DNA from: CAYXOX01 sp964466745
Lineage (GTDB): Bacteria > Pseudomonadota > Alphaproteobacteria > Rhodobacterales > Rhodobacteraceae
Direction: 5' to 3'
Length of the DNA: 22,618 bases
Assembly: GCA_964466745.1 (NCBI GenBank)
Contig: CAYXOX010000037.1
Span: 1-22,618 of the forward strand
Shown piece after piece: positions 14,454 to 21,948 of this stretch. The translations under genes and the position numbers were made by a program. The notes beneath the pieces were generated by a model, which was given only the letters and a program-made list of their open reading frames with translations, was not told the origin of the DNA and searched no databases. Position 1 is the stretch's first letter, and the number at the start of each line of letters is the position of its first letter.

Positions 14454-15170
14454 ATGAGCGAGGCGGCCGACGGCTTCGTGTTCCAGCCGCCCCCGGTGCC
14501 GTCGGTCGCCGTGGCCGGGCAGGCAGAACGCTTTCCCGTGCGGCGCATCTTCTGCGTCGGGCGCAACTACGCGGCCCATGCGCGCGAGATGGGCAACGAC
14601 CCCGAGCGGGAGCCGCCCTTCTTCTTCACCAAGCCCGCCGATGCCGTCGTGGGCAGCGGCGAGGAAATCGTCTATCCGCCGCTCACCCGCGCGCTGCATC
14701 ACGAGGCCGAACTCGTGGTGGCCATCGGCCGCGGCGGCGCCGACATCCCCGAGAGCGCGGCTCTCGGCCATGTCTGGGGCTACGCGGCGGGCAACGATCT
14801 GACCCGCCGTGATCTGCAGGATGCCGCGAAGGCCCTGCGCCGCCCCTGGGACTGGGGCAAGGCGTTCGACCGTTCGGCGGTCGTCGGGCCGCTCCGCTCG
14901 GTGACCGGGGCGGGCCATCCGGCCGCCGGCGCGATCACCTGCAGGGTGAACGGCGCGCTACGCCAGGAGGGCGATCTCGCGGAGATGATCTGGTCGGTCC
15001 CCGAGATCATCGCCATCCTCTCCCGCGCCGTGGCGCTGGCGCCGGGCGACCTGGTGATGACCGGCACGCCGGCGGGCGTGGGCCCGCTCGTGCCGGGCGA
15101 TCGCTGCGAGGTGGAGATCGAGGGCGTGGGCATCGCCACGAGCCTGATCCTGCCGCCCCCGGTCGCCTGA
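14454..15170 (+). CDS. Fumarylacetoacetate hydrolase (FAH)-family protein
   Basis: Predicted 238-residue cytoplasmic hydrolase of the FAH fold, probably acting on an acylpyruvate such as fumarylpyruvate or oxaloacetate. IFCVGRNYAAHAREMG at about 32-47 and FFFTKPADAV are typical of the short acylpyruvase/fumarylpyruvate-hydrolase branch. Metal ligands E84 and E86 (HHEAELV) and D115 (GNDLTRRD) are present, and the end DLVMTGTPAGVGPL carries the conserved substrate-site motif. The ATG at 14454 is chosen as the first in-frame ATG; the Shine-Dalgarno is weak. Exact substrate cannot be determined. No aromatic-degradation partners are nearby. Confidence 0.88.
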   Translation: MSEAADGFVFQPPPVPSVAVAGQAERFPVRRIFCVGRNYAAHAREMGNDPEREPPFFFTKPADAVVGSGEEIVYPPLTRALHHEAELVVAIGRGGADIPESAALGHVWGYAAGNDLTRRDLQDAAKALRRPWDWGKAFDRSAVVGPLRSVTGAGHPAAGAITCRVNGALRQEGDLAEMIWSVPEIIAILSRAVALAPGDLVMTGTPAGVGPLVPGDRCEVEIEGVGIATSLILPPPVA

Positions 15171-15193
15171 TCCGCCCCGAAGGCGCGGATCGG
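15167..15193 (+). terminator. Hairpin overlapping the end of the FAH-family gene
   Basis: GATCCGC (15169-15175) and GCGGATC (15185-15191) pair perfectly and extend by a G-T wobble and a C-G pair, around a 9-base loop. It overlaps the FAH stop codon and precedes the riboswitch. There is no T tract. It may separate FAH transcription from the B12 operon. Confidence 0.4.
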
Positions 15194-15229
15194 ACGCCGG
15201 CGATTTCGCCGCAGCGCCCAAGATAGACC

Positions 15230-15258
15230 TTGCCGGACCGGCGCGGCCGGGCTAGCCA
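15230..15258 (+). promoter_or_regulatory. Candidate promoter for the B12 riboswitch transcript
   Basis: TTGCCG (15230-15235) and TAGCCA (15253-15258) are 17 bases apart, a weak sigma-70-like pair. A start a few bases downstream would place the 5' end just before the riboswitch. The -10 element is a poor match, so the call rests mainly on position. Confidence 0.25.
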
Positions 15259-15264
15259 TGAAAC

Positions 15265-15430
15265 GCTTCGGTTCGGGCGGTGCGCCGCCCGATGAAAAGG
15301 GAACGCGGTGTGAATCCGCGACTGCCCCCGCAACTGTGAGCGGCGAGTGACCCCGGCACATGCCACTGTCCCCTCGGGGATGGGAAGGCCCGGGCGAACG
15401 GTGACCCGCGAAGTCAGGAGACCTGCCGGA
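15265..15430 (+). ncRNA. Cobalamin riboswitch (adenosylcobalamin-type aptamer)
   Basis: The conserved blocks of the cobalamin aptamer appear in order: GATGAAAAGGGAA (15291-15303), GGTGTGAATCCGCGACTGCC (about 15308-15327), CCGCAACTGTGAGC, the B12-box core GCCACTG (15362-15368), GGGAAGGC (15382-15389) and the closing AAGTCAGGAGACCTGCC (15411-15427). It precedes the BtuB-like receptor gene by about 165 bases. In this family ligand binding represses downstream uptake or synthesis genes. The aptamer edges are approximate. The space between aptamer and start codon holds an apparent expression platform. Confidence 0.95.
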
Positions 15431-15506
15431 GCGATCACCCTGTCCGGGCGCGGGGCGCGCCGGTGGCAACGGTTCTTCCGTAGTGGTGACGACCCTCACC
15501 GTCTGC

Positions 15507-15591
15507 GGAAAGCACGCCTTTCCAACGACATCGCACTCGGCCCCGCATCCAACGCCCCACCGGGCGCGGCGCGGGGCGACCGGAAAGGAGG
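15507..15591 (+). promoter_or_regulatory. Apparent riboswitch expression platform and btuB ribosome-binding site
   Basis: AAAGGAGG at 15584-15591 is a near-consensus Shine-Dalgarno five bases before the btuB-like ATG (15597). CCTTTCC at 15517-15523 is fully complementary to GGAAAGG (15582-15588), which includes it. The same pyrimidine tract can instead pair with GGAAAG (15507-15512) in a perfect 6-bp hairpin with the loop CACGC. The two pairings exclude each other, as expected of an anti-Shine-Dalgarno / anti-anti-Shine-Dalgarno translational switch. How it couples to the aptamer is inferred. Confidence 0.55.
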
Positions 15592-15596
15592 CAGGC

Positions 15597-17525
15597 ATGA
15601 TCCGCCGCGTATCCCACGACTCTTCTCCCGCTGCCGGGCGCGCCACAGGGCTGCTCGGCGCCGCCCTGCTGCTTGGCGCCGGCCCCCTGGCCCCCGCCGC
15701 CGCGGCGCAGGAGGCATTCACCCTTCCGCCCATCATCGTGTCGGGCGGTCTCGCGCCCATCGCCGGCGAGGCCTACGGCCGTGCCCGCAGCGTGCTGACC
15801 GCCGAGCAGATCGAGGCGCGGGGCCTCGCCACCGTGCAGGACGCGCTGCGCGCGCTTCCGGGCGTCTCCGTTTCCAGCGCGGGCGCGTCCAACACCCAGG
15901 TTCGCATCCGCGGCGCCGAGGCCAACCACACGCTCATCCTGATCGATGGGGTCGAGGCCGCGGGCGGCGACGGGGAGTATTTCCTCTCCGGGCTCGAAAC
16001 CGCCAACATCGCGCGCATCGAGGTGCTGCGCGGCCCGCAATCGGTGTTCTTCGGCTCGAATGCCTCGGCGGGCGTCGTCAACATCGTCACCCGCGCCGGG
16101 GCGGCGCGCTCTGAGGGCGCGGGGCTTCGGGCCGGCGGATCGGTGGAGGCCGGCCGCGGCTTGTCGGCCTCGGGCTTTGCCTCGGTGCGCGGGTCGCAAG
16201 GCGGGCTCGCCCTGGGGCTGGCCGCGCGCGACGACGAGGGCTTCGATGCCTCCGGTTCGGGCGGCGAGAAGGACGGCACAGACCGCCGCACGCTGACCCT
16301 CTCGGGGGACTGGGCCGCAAGCGAAGGGCTCACCTTCGGCTTCGCACTGCGCCTCGCAGAGGAGGACTACGCCTTCGACAGCACCGATTTCACCGCGGCC
16401 ACCGCCGAGGGCTACGTCGTGGACACGCCCGGCCAGACCTCCACCCGCGAGGAGCGCAGCGGCGAGGTATTCGTGGAACTCGGCGCGCCGGGGGCCCGCA
16501 TCGCCCATCGCCTCGGCTACGAGCTCACCGAATTCGACCAGTCCTTCAACGGCTTTCCCTCCATCGACACGCGCACAGAGGCGTTGCGCTACAGGCTCAG
16601 CTATGCACTCGACGCGGCGCCCGTCGCCGAGGCGAGGCAGCTTGTCATCTTCCTTGCCGAGCGCGAGGAAGACGCCTCGCGGGCCGACCCGGACTATGCG
16701 CGCTCCAGCACCTCGGTCGCGCTGGAGTACCGGGGCAACTTCGACACCGGGCTCGACGTGCAGGCTGGGGTGCGTTTCGACGACAACGAGGAGTTCGAGG
16801 ATGCCACGACCTGGGCACTCGGCCTTCAGTACACGCTGCCCGCCTCGGGCATCCGCCTGCACGCCTCGGCCGGTACGGGCGTGGTCAACCCCTCGTATTT
16901 CGAGCTCTTCGCGGATGCCTTCGGGTATGTCGGCAATCCCGCGCTCGAACCCGAGCGCAACCGCAGCATCGATCTCGGTGCCGAGTTCCCCTTCGCCGGG
17001 GGGCGCGGCGCGGTGGACGTGACGCTCTTCGCCGAGGTGCTGGAGCGCGAAATCGTCGAGGCGTCCGATGGCACGGGCGGCTTGACGTTCGTGAACGAGA
17101 GCGGCGAGAGCTGGCGCAACGGTCTCGAGGTGACGGCACGCCTGCAGGCCGGCGAGTCCCTAGGCCTGCGGGCCGGCTACACCTATCTGCAGGCGGAGAA
17201 CAGCGACGGCAGCAAGGAAATCCGCCGGCCCGAACACGAGCTGTCGCTGGGCGCGACGATGGCCGCCTTCGGCGGGCGCGGCAGCGTGTCGGCCGATCTG
17301 CGCCATGTCGCGGGCCTGACCGACAACGCCTTCTTCGGCGACTTCGCCACCGGCGTGGAGCTTGATCCGTTCACCACTGTCGGGCTCGCTGCAAGCTACG
17401 ATCTGCGTCCCGGCCTGCAGCTCTACGGCCGGGTCGAGAACCTTTTCGATGCCGAGTACAGCGAAGTGCTCGGCTACGTCGCGCCGGGGCGGACGGTCTA
17501 TGCGGGGCTTCGTGCCAGTTTCTGA
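15597..17525 (+). CDS. btuB: BtuB-like TonB-dependent outer-membrane receptor for cobalamin
   Basis: Predicted 642-residue outer-membrane beta-barrel that imports vitamin B12 or a related corrinoid. A signal peptide (about 1-40, LLGAALLLGAGPLAP, cleavage near AAAAQ) is followed by a TonB box-like segment LPPIIVSGG. The plug domain (about 58-170) contains VQDALRALPGVSV, RIRGAEANHTLILIDGV and IARIEVLRGPQSVFFGSNA. The barrel ends with the usual C-terminal aromatic (ASF). The ATG at 15597 follows a strong AAAGGAGG. An upstream cobalamin riboswitch and downstream BtuFCD-like genes support the substrate. Length is close to E. coli BtuB (614). Fine specificity among corrinoids cannot be read. Confidence 0.92.
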   Translation: MIRRVSHDSSPAAGRATGLLGAALLLGAGPLAPAAAAQEAFTLPPIIVSGGLAPIAGEAYGRARSVLTAEQIEARGLATVQDALRALPGVSVSSAGASNTQVRIRGAEANHTLILIDGVEAAGGDGEYFLSGLETANIARIEVLRGPQSVFFGSNASAGVVNIVTRAGAARSEGAGLRAGGSVEAGRGLSASGFASVRGSQGGLALGLAARDDEGFDASGSGGEKDGTDRRTLTLSGDWAASEGLTFGFALRLAEEDYAFDSTDFTAATAEGYVVDTPGQTSTREERSGEVFVELGAPGARIAHRLGYELTEFDQSFNGFPSIDTRTEALRYRLSYALDAAPVAEARQLVIFLAEREEDASRADPDYARSSTSVALEYRGNFDTGLDVQAGVRFDDNEEFEDATTWALGLQYTLPASGIRLHASAGTGVVNPSYFELFADAFGYVGNPALEPERNRSIDLGAEFPFAGGRGAVDVTLFAEVLEREIVEASDGTGGLTFVNESGESWRNGLEVTARLQAGESLGLRAGYTYLQAENSDGSKEIRRPEHELSLGATMAAFGGRGSVSADLRHVAGLTDNAFFGDFATGVELDPFTTVGLAASYDLRPGLQLYGRVENLFDAEYSEVLGYVAPGRTVYAGLRASF

Positions 17526-18456
17526 CACCCCTTCGCCGCAGGCGGGCTGCCGCTGGGCGGTCCGCGCGCGGCGTGGCGCGGCTGCGTTGGCGGCCGGCTG
17601 GCTGGCCCTTTGCACGGTTGCGGCGGCCGCGGAGCCGCCGACGGCGCCGCCCGAAGCGGGCGGGGCGGGCGCGTCTCCCGGCAGGGTCGTCTCGATGAAC
17701 CTCTGCACCGATCAGCTCGCCATGCTTGTAGCCGCGCCGGGCCAGCTCGTGGCCGTCTCGCATCTGGCGCGCGATCCGGGCAGTTCGGCCATGGCCGAGG
17801 CGGCGCGGGCCTACCCGGTCAACCGCGGGCGGGCAGAGGAGATCTACCTGCTCGCGCCGGATCTCGTGCTGGCCGGGCGCTTTTCGAACCCGACGACGCT
17901 GGAGATGCTGCGCCGTCTCGGCCTGCGGGTGGCCGTGCTCGACCCGGCCGAAAGCCTCGACGACGTGCCGGCCCGGCTTGCCGAGGTCGGGCGCCTGCTG
18001 GGGCGCGAGGCCGCCGCGGCCGGCGAGATCGCCCGGTTCGAGGCGCGGCGGGCGCGGCTTGCGGCCATGGCCCCCCCGGAGGCGGCGAGGCCCTCGTCGG
18101 CCCTTTACGCGGCCAACGGCTATGCGCGCGGCCCGCGCACCCTCGGCGGCGCGATCGTGGCCGCGGCGGGGCTTGGCAACGTGGCGGCGGAGGCCGGTTT
18201 GCAGTGGGGCGGATTCCTTCCGCTCGAAACCCTCGCCATGGCCGACCCCGATCTGGTGATCACCGGGCAGGAGCTGCCGGGCGAAAGCCGCGGCGAGGCC
18301 ATACTGTCCCATCCTGTCGTGGTGGAGCTTCGTGCCCGCACCGGGGCTCCGCTCGCGATGGACCGTGACTGGGTGTGCGGCACGCCCCATGTGCTCGATG
18401 CCGCCGAGCGCCTCGCCCGGCGGGCCCGGCAGATCTCCCCGCCGGGGGCGCCGTGA
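17500..18456 (+). CDS. btuF: BtuF-like periplasmic cobalamin-binding protein
   Basis: Predicted 318-residue substrate-binding protein of the BtuF/FhuD (helical-backbone) class. A hydrophobic signal segment (AALAAGWLALCTVAAAA) precedes a Pro/Ala-rich linker. The first lobe begins RVVSMNLCTDQLAMLV, followed by EEIYLLAPDLVLAG, the counterpart of the E-x-I-x-x-L-x-PDLV motif. The second lobe includes GGFLPLETLAMADPDLVI. The start is the ATG at 17500, overlapping btuB by 26 bases; a GTG at 17512 is an equally reasonable start. It delivers substrate to the permease encoded next. Assignment to cobalamin rests on the riboswitch and neighbours. Confidence 0.88.
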   Translation: MRGFVPVSDTPSPQAGCRWAVRARRGAAALAAGWLALCTVAAAAEPPTAPPEAGGAGASPGRVVSMNLCTDQLAMLVAAPGQLVAVSHLARDPGSSAMAEAARAYPVNRGRAEEIYLLAPDLVLAGRFSNPTTLEMLRRLGLRVAVLDPAESLDDVPARLAEVGRLLGREAAAAGEIARFEARRARLAAMAPPEAARPSSALYAANGYARGPRTLGGAIVAAAGLGNVAAEAGLQWGGFLPLETLAMADPDLVITGQELPGESRGEAILSHPVVVELRARTGAPLAMDRDWVCGTPHVLDAAERLARRARQISPPGAP

Positions 18457-19442
18457 CGGGCGCGCGCCTCGCCGGGGGGCTGGGCGCGCTGGTGGCCGCG
18501 CTCTGGGCGGCCTCTCTGCTGACCGGCCCGGCGGCGCTGGGGCCGCTCGCCGCGCTGCAGGGCCTCCTGGGCCCCGCCGATACCCCCGAGGGCCTGGTTA
18601 TGCAGGAGATCCGGCTGCCGCGGGCGCTGCTCGGGGCGATGGTGGGCGCCAGCCTCGGCCTCGCGGGCGCGGCGCTTCAGGGCTACCTGCGCAACCCGCT
18701 GGCGGAGCCCGGGCTCATCGGGGTCTCGGGCAGCGCCGCGCTGGGGGCCGTGGTGGCGATCCACACCGGGCTTTCGGCGAGCTTCGCCCTCGGCCTTCCG
18801 CTCCTGGCGCTCGCCGGCGCGCTGGCGGGCGTGCTGGTGGTGCTGGCCCTGGCCGGGCCGCGGGGCGGCGCGCTGACGCTGATTCTCGCCGGCATCGCGC
18901 TCTCGGCGCTGGCCTCGGCGCTCACCTCGCTGGTGCTGAACCTCTCGCCGAACCCGTTCGCCGCCGCCGAGATCGTCTTCTGGACCATGGGTTCGCTGGC
19001 CGACCGGTCCATGACCCATGTCTGGCTCGCGGCGCCGCTCATGGCCCTCGGGGCAGCGCTTCTGCTGCCCCTCGGGCGGGGGCTCGACGCGCTGACCCTG
19101 GGCGAGGACGCCGCCGCAGCGCTCGGCATCGGGCTGCCCGGGCTGCGGCTGCGGCTCGTGATCGGCACCGCTTGCGTGGTGGGAGCCGCCACGGCGGTGG
19201 CCGGCGTGGTGGGCTTCGTGGGGCTCGTGGTGCCGCACATCCTGCGCCCGCTGGTGGGGGCGCGCCCCTCCCGGCTGCTCTGGGCCAGCGCGCTCGGCGG
19301 GGCCGCGATGGTGCTCGCGGCCGACATCGCCACGCGGGTCGCCCTGCCGGAAAGGGATCTGAAGCTGGGCGTTCTGACGGCACTGGTGGGTGCGCCGCTC
19401 TTCCTGCACCTGATCCTCAAGACGCGGAGCGCCGCGCCATGA
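18453..19442 (+). CDS. btuC: BtuC-like ABC transporter permease
   Basis: Predicted 329-residue inner-membrane permease of the FecCD/BtuC family, with about ten hydrophobic segments. Family hallmarks are RLPRALLGAMVGASLGLAGA near residue 50, LRNPLAEPGLIGVSGSAALG, the WTMGSL segment, and the ATPase-contacting VGFVGLVVPHILRPLVG. The GTG at 18453 overlaps the btuF stop (GTGA), indicating translational coupling. Length matches BtuC (326). It would form a BtuC2D2 transporter with the next gene product. Confidence 0.93.
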   Translation: MTGARLAGGLGALVAALWAASLLTGPAALGPLAALQGLLGPADTPEGLVMQEIRLPRALLGAMVGASLGLAGAALQGYLRNPLAEPGLIGVSGSAALGAVVAIHTGLSASFALGLPLLALAGALAGVLVVLALAGPRGGALTLILAGIALSALASALTSLVLNLSPNPFAAAEIVFWTMGSLADRSMTHVWLAAPLMALGAALLLPLGRGLDALTLGEDAAAALGIGLPGLRLRLVIGTACVVGAATAVAGVVGFVGLVVPHILRPLVGARPSRLLWASALGGAAMVLAADIATRVALPERDLKLGVLTALVGAPLFLHLILKTRSAAP

Positions 19443-20209
19443 GCCTGCTGTCGGTCGAGGGCCTCACGGTGACCCGTGCCGGCCGCACCGGCCCGCGGCA
19501 GGCGGTCGTCGATGTCGGATTCACGCTTGAGGCGGGAGAAGTGGTGGGGCTCGTCGGCCCGAACGGCGCGGGAAAAACCACGTTGATGCGTGCGGCGCTG
19601 GGGCTGCTGCCCCACGGCGGGCGCTCCTCCCTGGCGCAGCTGGCGCCCGAGGCGCGGGCCCGCGCCGCGGCGTGGCTGCCCCAGGAGCGGGAGATCGCCT
19701 GGCCGGTGAGCGTCGAGGCGCTGGTCGGTCTCGGACGCACGCCCTATCCGGGCCGCAGCGGCAGGCCCGCCGCCGAGGATCGCGGCGCCATCGACCGGGC
19801 CATCGCGCGCATGGGGCTCGAGCCCCTGCGGCACCGCGCGGCGACCCGGCTCTCGGGCGGCGAGCAGGCGCGGGCGCTGATCGCGCGCGCCCTGGCGCAA
19901 GAAACGGCGCTCCTCGTCGCCGACGAGCCCACCGCGGGGCTCGATCCGGCCCACCAGATCGGCACGATGGAGGTGTTTCGCGCGCTTGCGGGGGAGGGGC
20001 GGGGGGTGCTCGTCTCGCTCCACGACCTGGGGCTGGCCGCGCGGCACTGCACGCGGCTCATGATGCTGCACGAGGGCCGCCTCGTGGCCGACGGGCCGCC
20101 GGTGGAGGTGCTGCGCCCGGAGACGCTCGCCGCGGTCTTCGGCATCCGCGCGTTTCTCGGCGAGGCCGAGGGCCTGCCCCTCTGCCAGCCGCTCGAGGTG
20201 ATCGGATGA
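19439..20209 (+). CDS. btuD: BtuD-like ABC transporter ATPase
   Basis: Predicted 256-residue cytoplasmic ATPase. All motifs are present: Walker A GPNGAGKTT, the Q-loop in AWLPQERE, signature LSGGEQARALIARALAQ, Walker B LLVADEPTAGLD and the H-loop LVSLHDLGLA. The ATG at 19439 overlaps the btuC stop (ATGA). It is the last gene before a strong intrinsic terminator, which ends the riboswitch-controlled btuB-F-C-D unit. Iron-siderophore ATPases (FecE/FhuC) look alike, so the B12 role rests on context. Confidence 0.93.
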   Translation: MSLLSVEGLTVTRAGRTGPRQAVVDVGFTLEAGEVVGLVGPNGAGKTTLMRAALGLLPHGGRSSLAQLAPEARARAAAWLPQEREIAWPVSVEALVGLGRTPYPGRSGRPAAEDRGAIDRAIARMGLEPLRHRAATRLSGGEQARALIARALAQETALLVADEPTAGLDPAHQIGTMEVFRALAGEGRGVLVSLHDLGLAARHCTRLMMLHEGRLVADGPPVEVLRPETLAAVFGIRAFLGEAEGLPLCQPLEVIG

Positions 20210-20223
20210 GCCCGCCGGCTGAG

Positions 20224-20284
20224 CGGCGGCAAGGCACCCGGGGCGCTTGCCGGTTCGCCGGCTCTCCGGCCGGCCGCCGTTTTT
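20224..20284 (+). terminator. Intrinsic terminator after btuD
   Basis: CGGCGGC (20224-20230) pairs with GCCGCCG (20273-20279), directly followed by TTTTTCTT from 20280. Inside lies a second perfect stem, GCCGG (20257-20261) with CCGGC (20266-20270). This is the only hairpin in the window with a proper T tract. It separates the riboswitch operon from exbB-exbD-exbD-tonB, so the energising genes probably have their own promoter or depend on read-through. Confidence 0.75.
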
Positions 20285-20414
20285 CTTCCGATGCCAATTT
20301 GCGGCGGCGCCGTGCCCCCCGATGCGCCGGCCCGCTCGCGGGCGCCCCCTTGACCGCACCCCCGCCGCCCGGGCATGGGGCGGGCGTTCGGCCCGGTCCG
20401 TGGAGTGCGAATCC

Positions 20415-21068
20415 TTGATACCGCCCGACTATCCCGCTTTCGAGCTTGCGGCCGCGTTTCTCGCGCGGGGGGGGGCCGCGCTGTGGGTCATCGCCGGGCT
20501 TTCGGTGCTCACGCTGGGGCTGGTGATGTGGAAGATCCTGCGCCTTCTGCGGCTCGGGGCCTGGCGCAGAGGCGGGCTCGACGTGGCGCTCGCCCTCTGG
20601 AGCGCCGGGCGCGACCGGGAAGCGCTCGCCGCGCTCGCCCGGGCCCGCGGCGTGCGCGCCCGGACGCTGCGCGCGGCCATGCGGCTGCGCCACGAGGGGC
20701 GGCTTTCGGAGGCGGCGCAGCGCGAGGAGATCGGCCGGATCGCCCGCGGCGAGCTGGCCCGCGCCCGGTCCGGCCTGCGCGCGCTCGAGGTGATCGCGGC
20801 CATCGCCCCGCTCATCGGGCTTCTCGGCACCGTGCTCGGCATGATCGAGGCGTTCCAGGCGCTGGAGGCCAGCGGGAACCGGGCCGATCCCTCGGCGCTG
20901 GCCGGCGGGATCTGGGAGGCGCTGCTGACCACCGCGGCCGGCATGGCCGTGGCGATACCCGCGGCTACGGCGCTCGCGTGGTTCGAAAGCGTCGTGGAGC
21001 GGCTTCAGGGCCAGATGGAAGACGCGGCGACGCGGGTGTTCACCCGCGCCGGCGGGGGCGCGCGGTGA
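20415..21068 (+). CDS. exbB: ExbB/TolQ-family proton-channel protein
   Basis: Predicted 217-residue inner-membrane protein, the pentameric scaffold of the TonB motor. Three membrane segments are visible: about 20-40 (ALWVIAGLSVLTLGLVMW), about 130-150 (AIAPLIGLLGTVLGMIEAF) and about 175-195 (LLTTAAGMAVAIPAATALAWF). A long charged cytoplasmic region lies between the first two, as in the MotA/TolQ/ExbB family. The start is taken as the TTG at 20415, nine bases after GGAG; a GTG at 20400 would add five residues. ExbB rather than TolQ is chosen because of the following exbD and tonB genes and the adjacent receptor operon. Confidence 0.9.
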   Translation: MIPPDYPAFELAAAFLARGGAALWVIAGLSVLTLGLVMWKILRLLRLGAWRRGGLDVALALWSAGRDREALAALARARGVRARTLRAAMRLRHEGRLSEAAQREEIGRIARGELARARSGLRALEVIAAIAPLIGLLGTVLGMIEAFQALEASGNRADPSALAGGIWEALLTTAAGMAVAIPAATALAWFESVVERLQGQMEDAATRVFTRAGGGAR

Positions 21069-21076
21069 GCCGGGTG

Positions 21077-21148
21077 CGCCCGCAGCCATGCCCCGCCCGG
21101 GGAGCCGGCGCTGCGGGCGGCGTGCGTTCCTCCTTCGGGCCCCGGAGG
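21077..21148 (+). promoter_or_regulatory. Hairpins in the exbB-exbD spacer, the second covering the exbD Shine-Dalgarno
   Basis: CGCCCGCAGC (21077-21086) and GCTGCGGGCG (21110-21119) form a perfect 10-bp stem with a small CCCC/GGGG hairpin inside it. Just downstream CCTCC (21129-21133) is complementary to GGAGG (21144-21148), the ribosome-binding site of the first exbD. Within an otherwise overlapping gene set this 88-base structured gap could set the ExbB:ExbD ratio. Function is inferred. Confidence 0.4.
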
Positions 21149-21156
21149 CCGCGGCG

Positions 21157-21540
21157 ATGAGCTTCTCCTTCGGTGCGCCACGCCCCACGCGCAGGCCCAG
21201 CCTCACGCCGATGATCGACGTGGTGTTCCTGCTGCTGATCTTCTTCATGCTTGCCGCGCGTTTCGGCGTGGAGGAAACCCTGCCGCTCGCACCTGCCGGG
21301 GCCTCTGGCGAAGCCTACACGGGGCCGCCGAGGCTGGTGACCATCGCGCCCGCGGAGCTCCGCCTCAATGGCGTGCCGGTGCCCCCCGAGGCGCTGGCCG
21401 GGGAGCTTGGGGGGCTGATGGCCGGCCCGGGCGAGCTGGTGGTGCTCCGGCCGGTGGAGGGTGCCGAACTGGGGCGCCTGGCGGAGGTGCTTGCGCTGCT
21501 CCGCGGTGCCGGCATCACGCGGCTTGTGGTGGTGGAATGA
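21157..21540 (+). CDS. exbD: ExbD-family biopolymer transport protein (Asp-containing copy)
   Basis: Predicted 127-residue single-span inner-membrane protein. The N-terminal cytoplasmic segment leads into LTPMIDVVFLLLIFFML, which carries the essential membrane aspartate (D21 here, D25 in E. coli ExbD). A periplasmic domain of about 90 residues follows and ends GITRLVVVE. The ATG at 21157 has GGAGG eight bases upstream. The stop overlaps the start of a second exbD-like gene. With ExbB it uses proton flow to drive TonB. Confidence 0.92.
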   Translation: MSFSFGAPRPTRRPSLTPMIDVVFLLLIFFMLAARFGVEETLPLAPAGASGEAYTGPPRLVTIAPAELRLNGVPVPPEALAGELGGLMAGPGELVVLRPVEGAELGRLAEVLALLRGAGITRLVVVE

Positions 21541-21941
21541 CCGGCGCGCGTCTCGACTTTTCCGCCCGCGCCCGGCGCCGGGCGCGGGGGGAAAACGGCG
21601 TTCCCATGATCAACGTGGTGTTCCTGCTGCTGATCTTCTTCCTGATGACGGCGTCCATCGCGCCGACCGACCCGCTGGAGGTGACGCTGCCGCGGGTGGC
21701 GGGCGAGGCGCCGGGCGAAGGGCCCGCCGCCGCGGCGCTCTACCTCGCCGCCGACGGAACCCTTGCCTTCGGCGATCTGAGGGGCGATGCGGCGCTCGAG
21801 GCGGCTGCTTCCGCGGCCGGCGAGGCACCCCTGCGGATCGCTGCCGACACGCGCCTCGAAGCGGCGGAGCTGGCGCGCCTGCTGAGCCGGCTCGGCGGGC
21901 TTGGGCTCGGCGAGGTGGCGCTTGCCGTCGAGGCGCCGTGA
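21537..21941 (+). CDS. exbD: Second ExbD-family protein, with Asn at the membrane Asp position
   Basis: Predicted 134-residue ExbD-like protein. Its membrane segment PMINVVFLLLIFFLM lines up residue for residue with that of the preceding gene, except that the essential Asp is Asn (N26). It has a longer basic N-terminus (ARARRRARG) and a similar small periplasmic domain. The ATG at 21537 overlaps the previous stop (ATGA). Conservative replacement by Asn cannot shuttle protons in the same way, so this may be a non-protonatable partner in an ExbD heterodimer. I recall similar Asn copies in related bacteria, so it is probably not a sequencing error. Confidence 0.9.
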   Translation: MTGARLDFSARARRRARGENGVPMINVVFLLLIFFLMTASIAPTDPLEVTLPRVAGEAPGEGPAAAALYLAADGTLAFGDLRGDAALEAAASAAGEAPLRIAADTRLEAAELARLLSRLGGLGLGEVALAVEAP

Positions 21942-21948
21942 GGGCGGC

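Noticed and set aside
15435..16862. A 475-residue minus-strand open frame opposite the riboswitch and btuB
   Set aside because: It runs antisense through a clear riboswitch and a TonB-dependent receptor and has no recognisable motif.
18683..20359. A 558-residue minus-strand open frame opposite btuC and btuD
   Set aside because: Antisense to two genes with complete family motifs; composition is that of a G+C-driven shadow.
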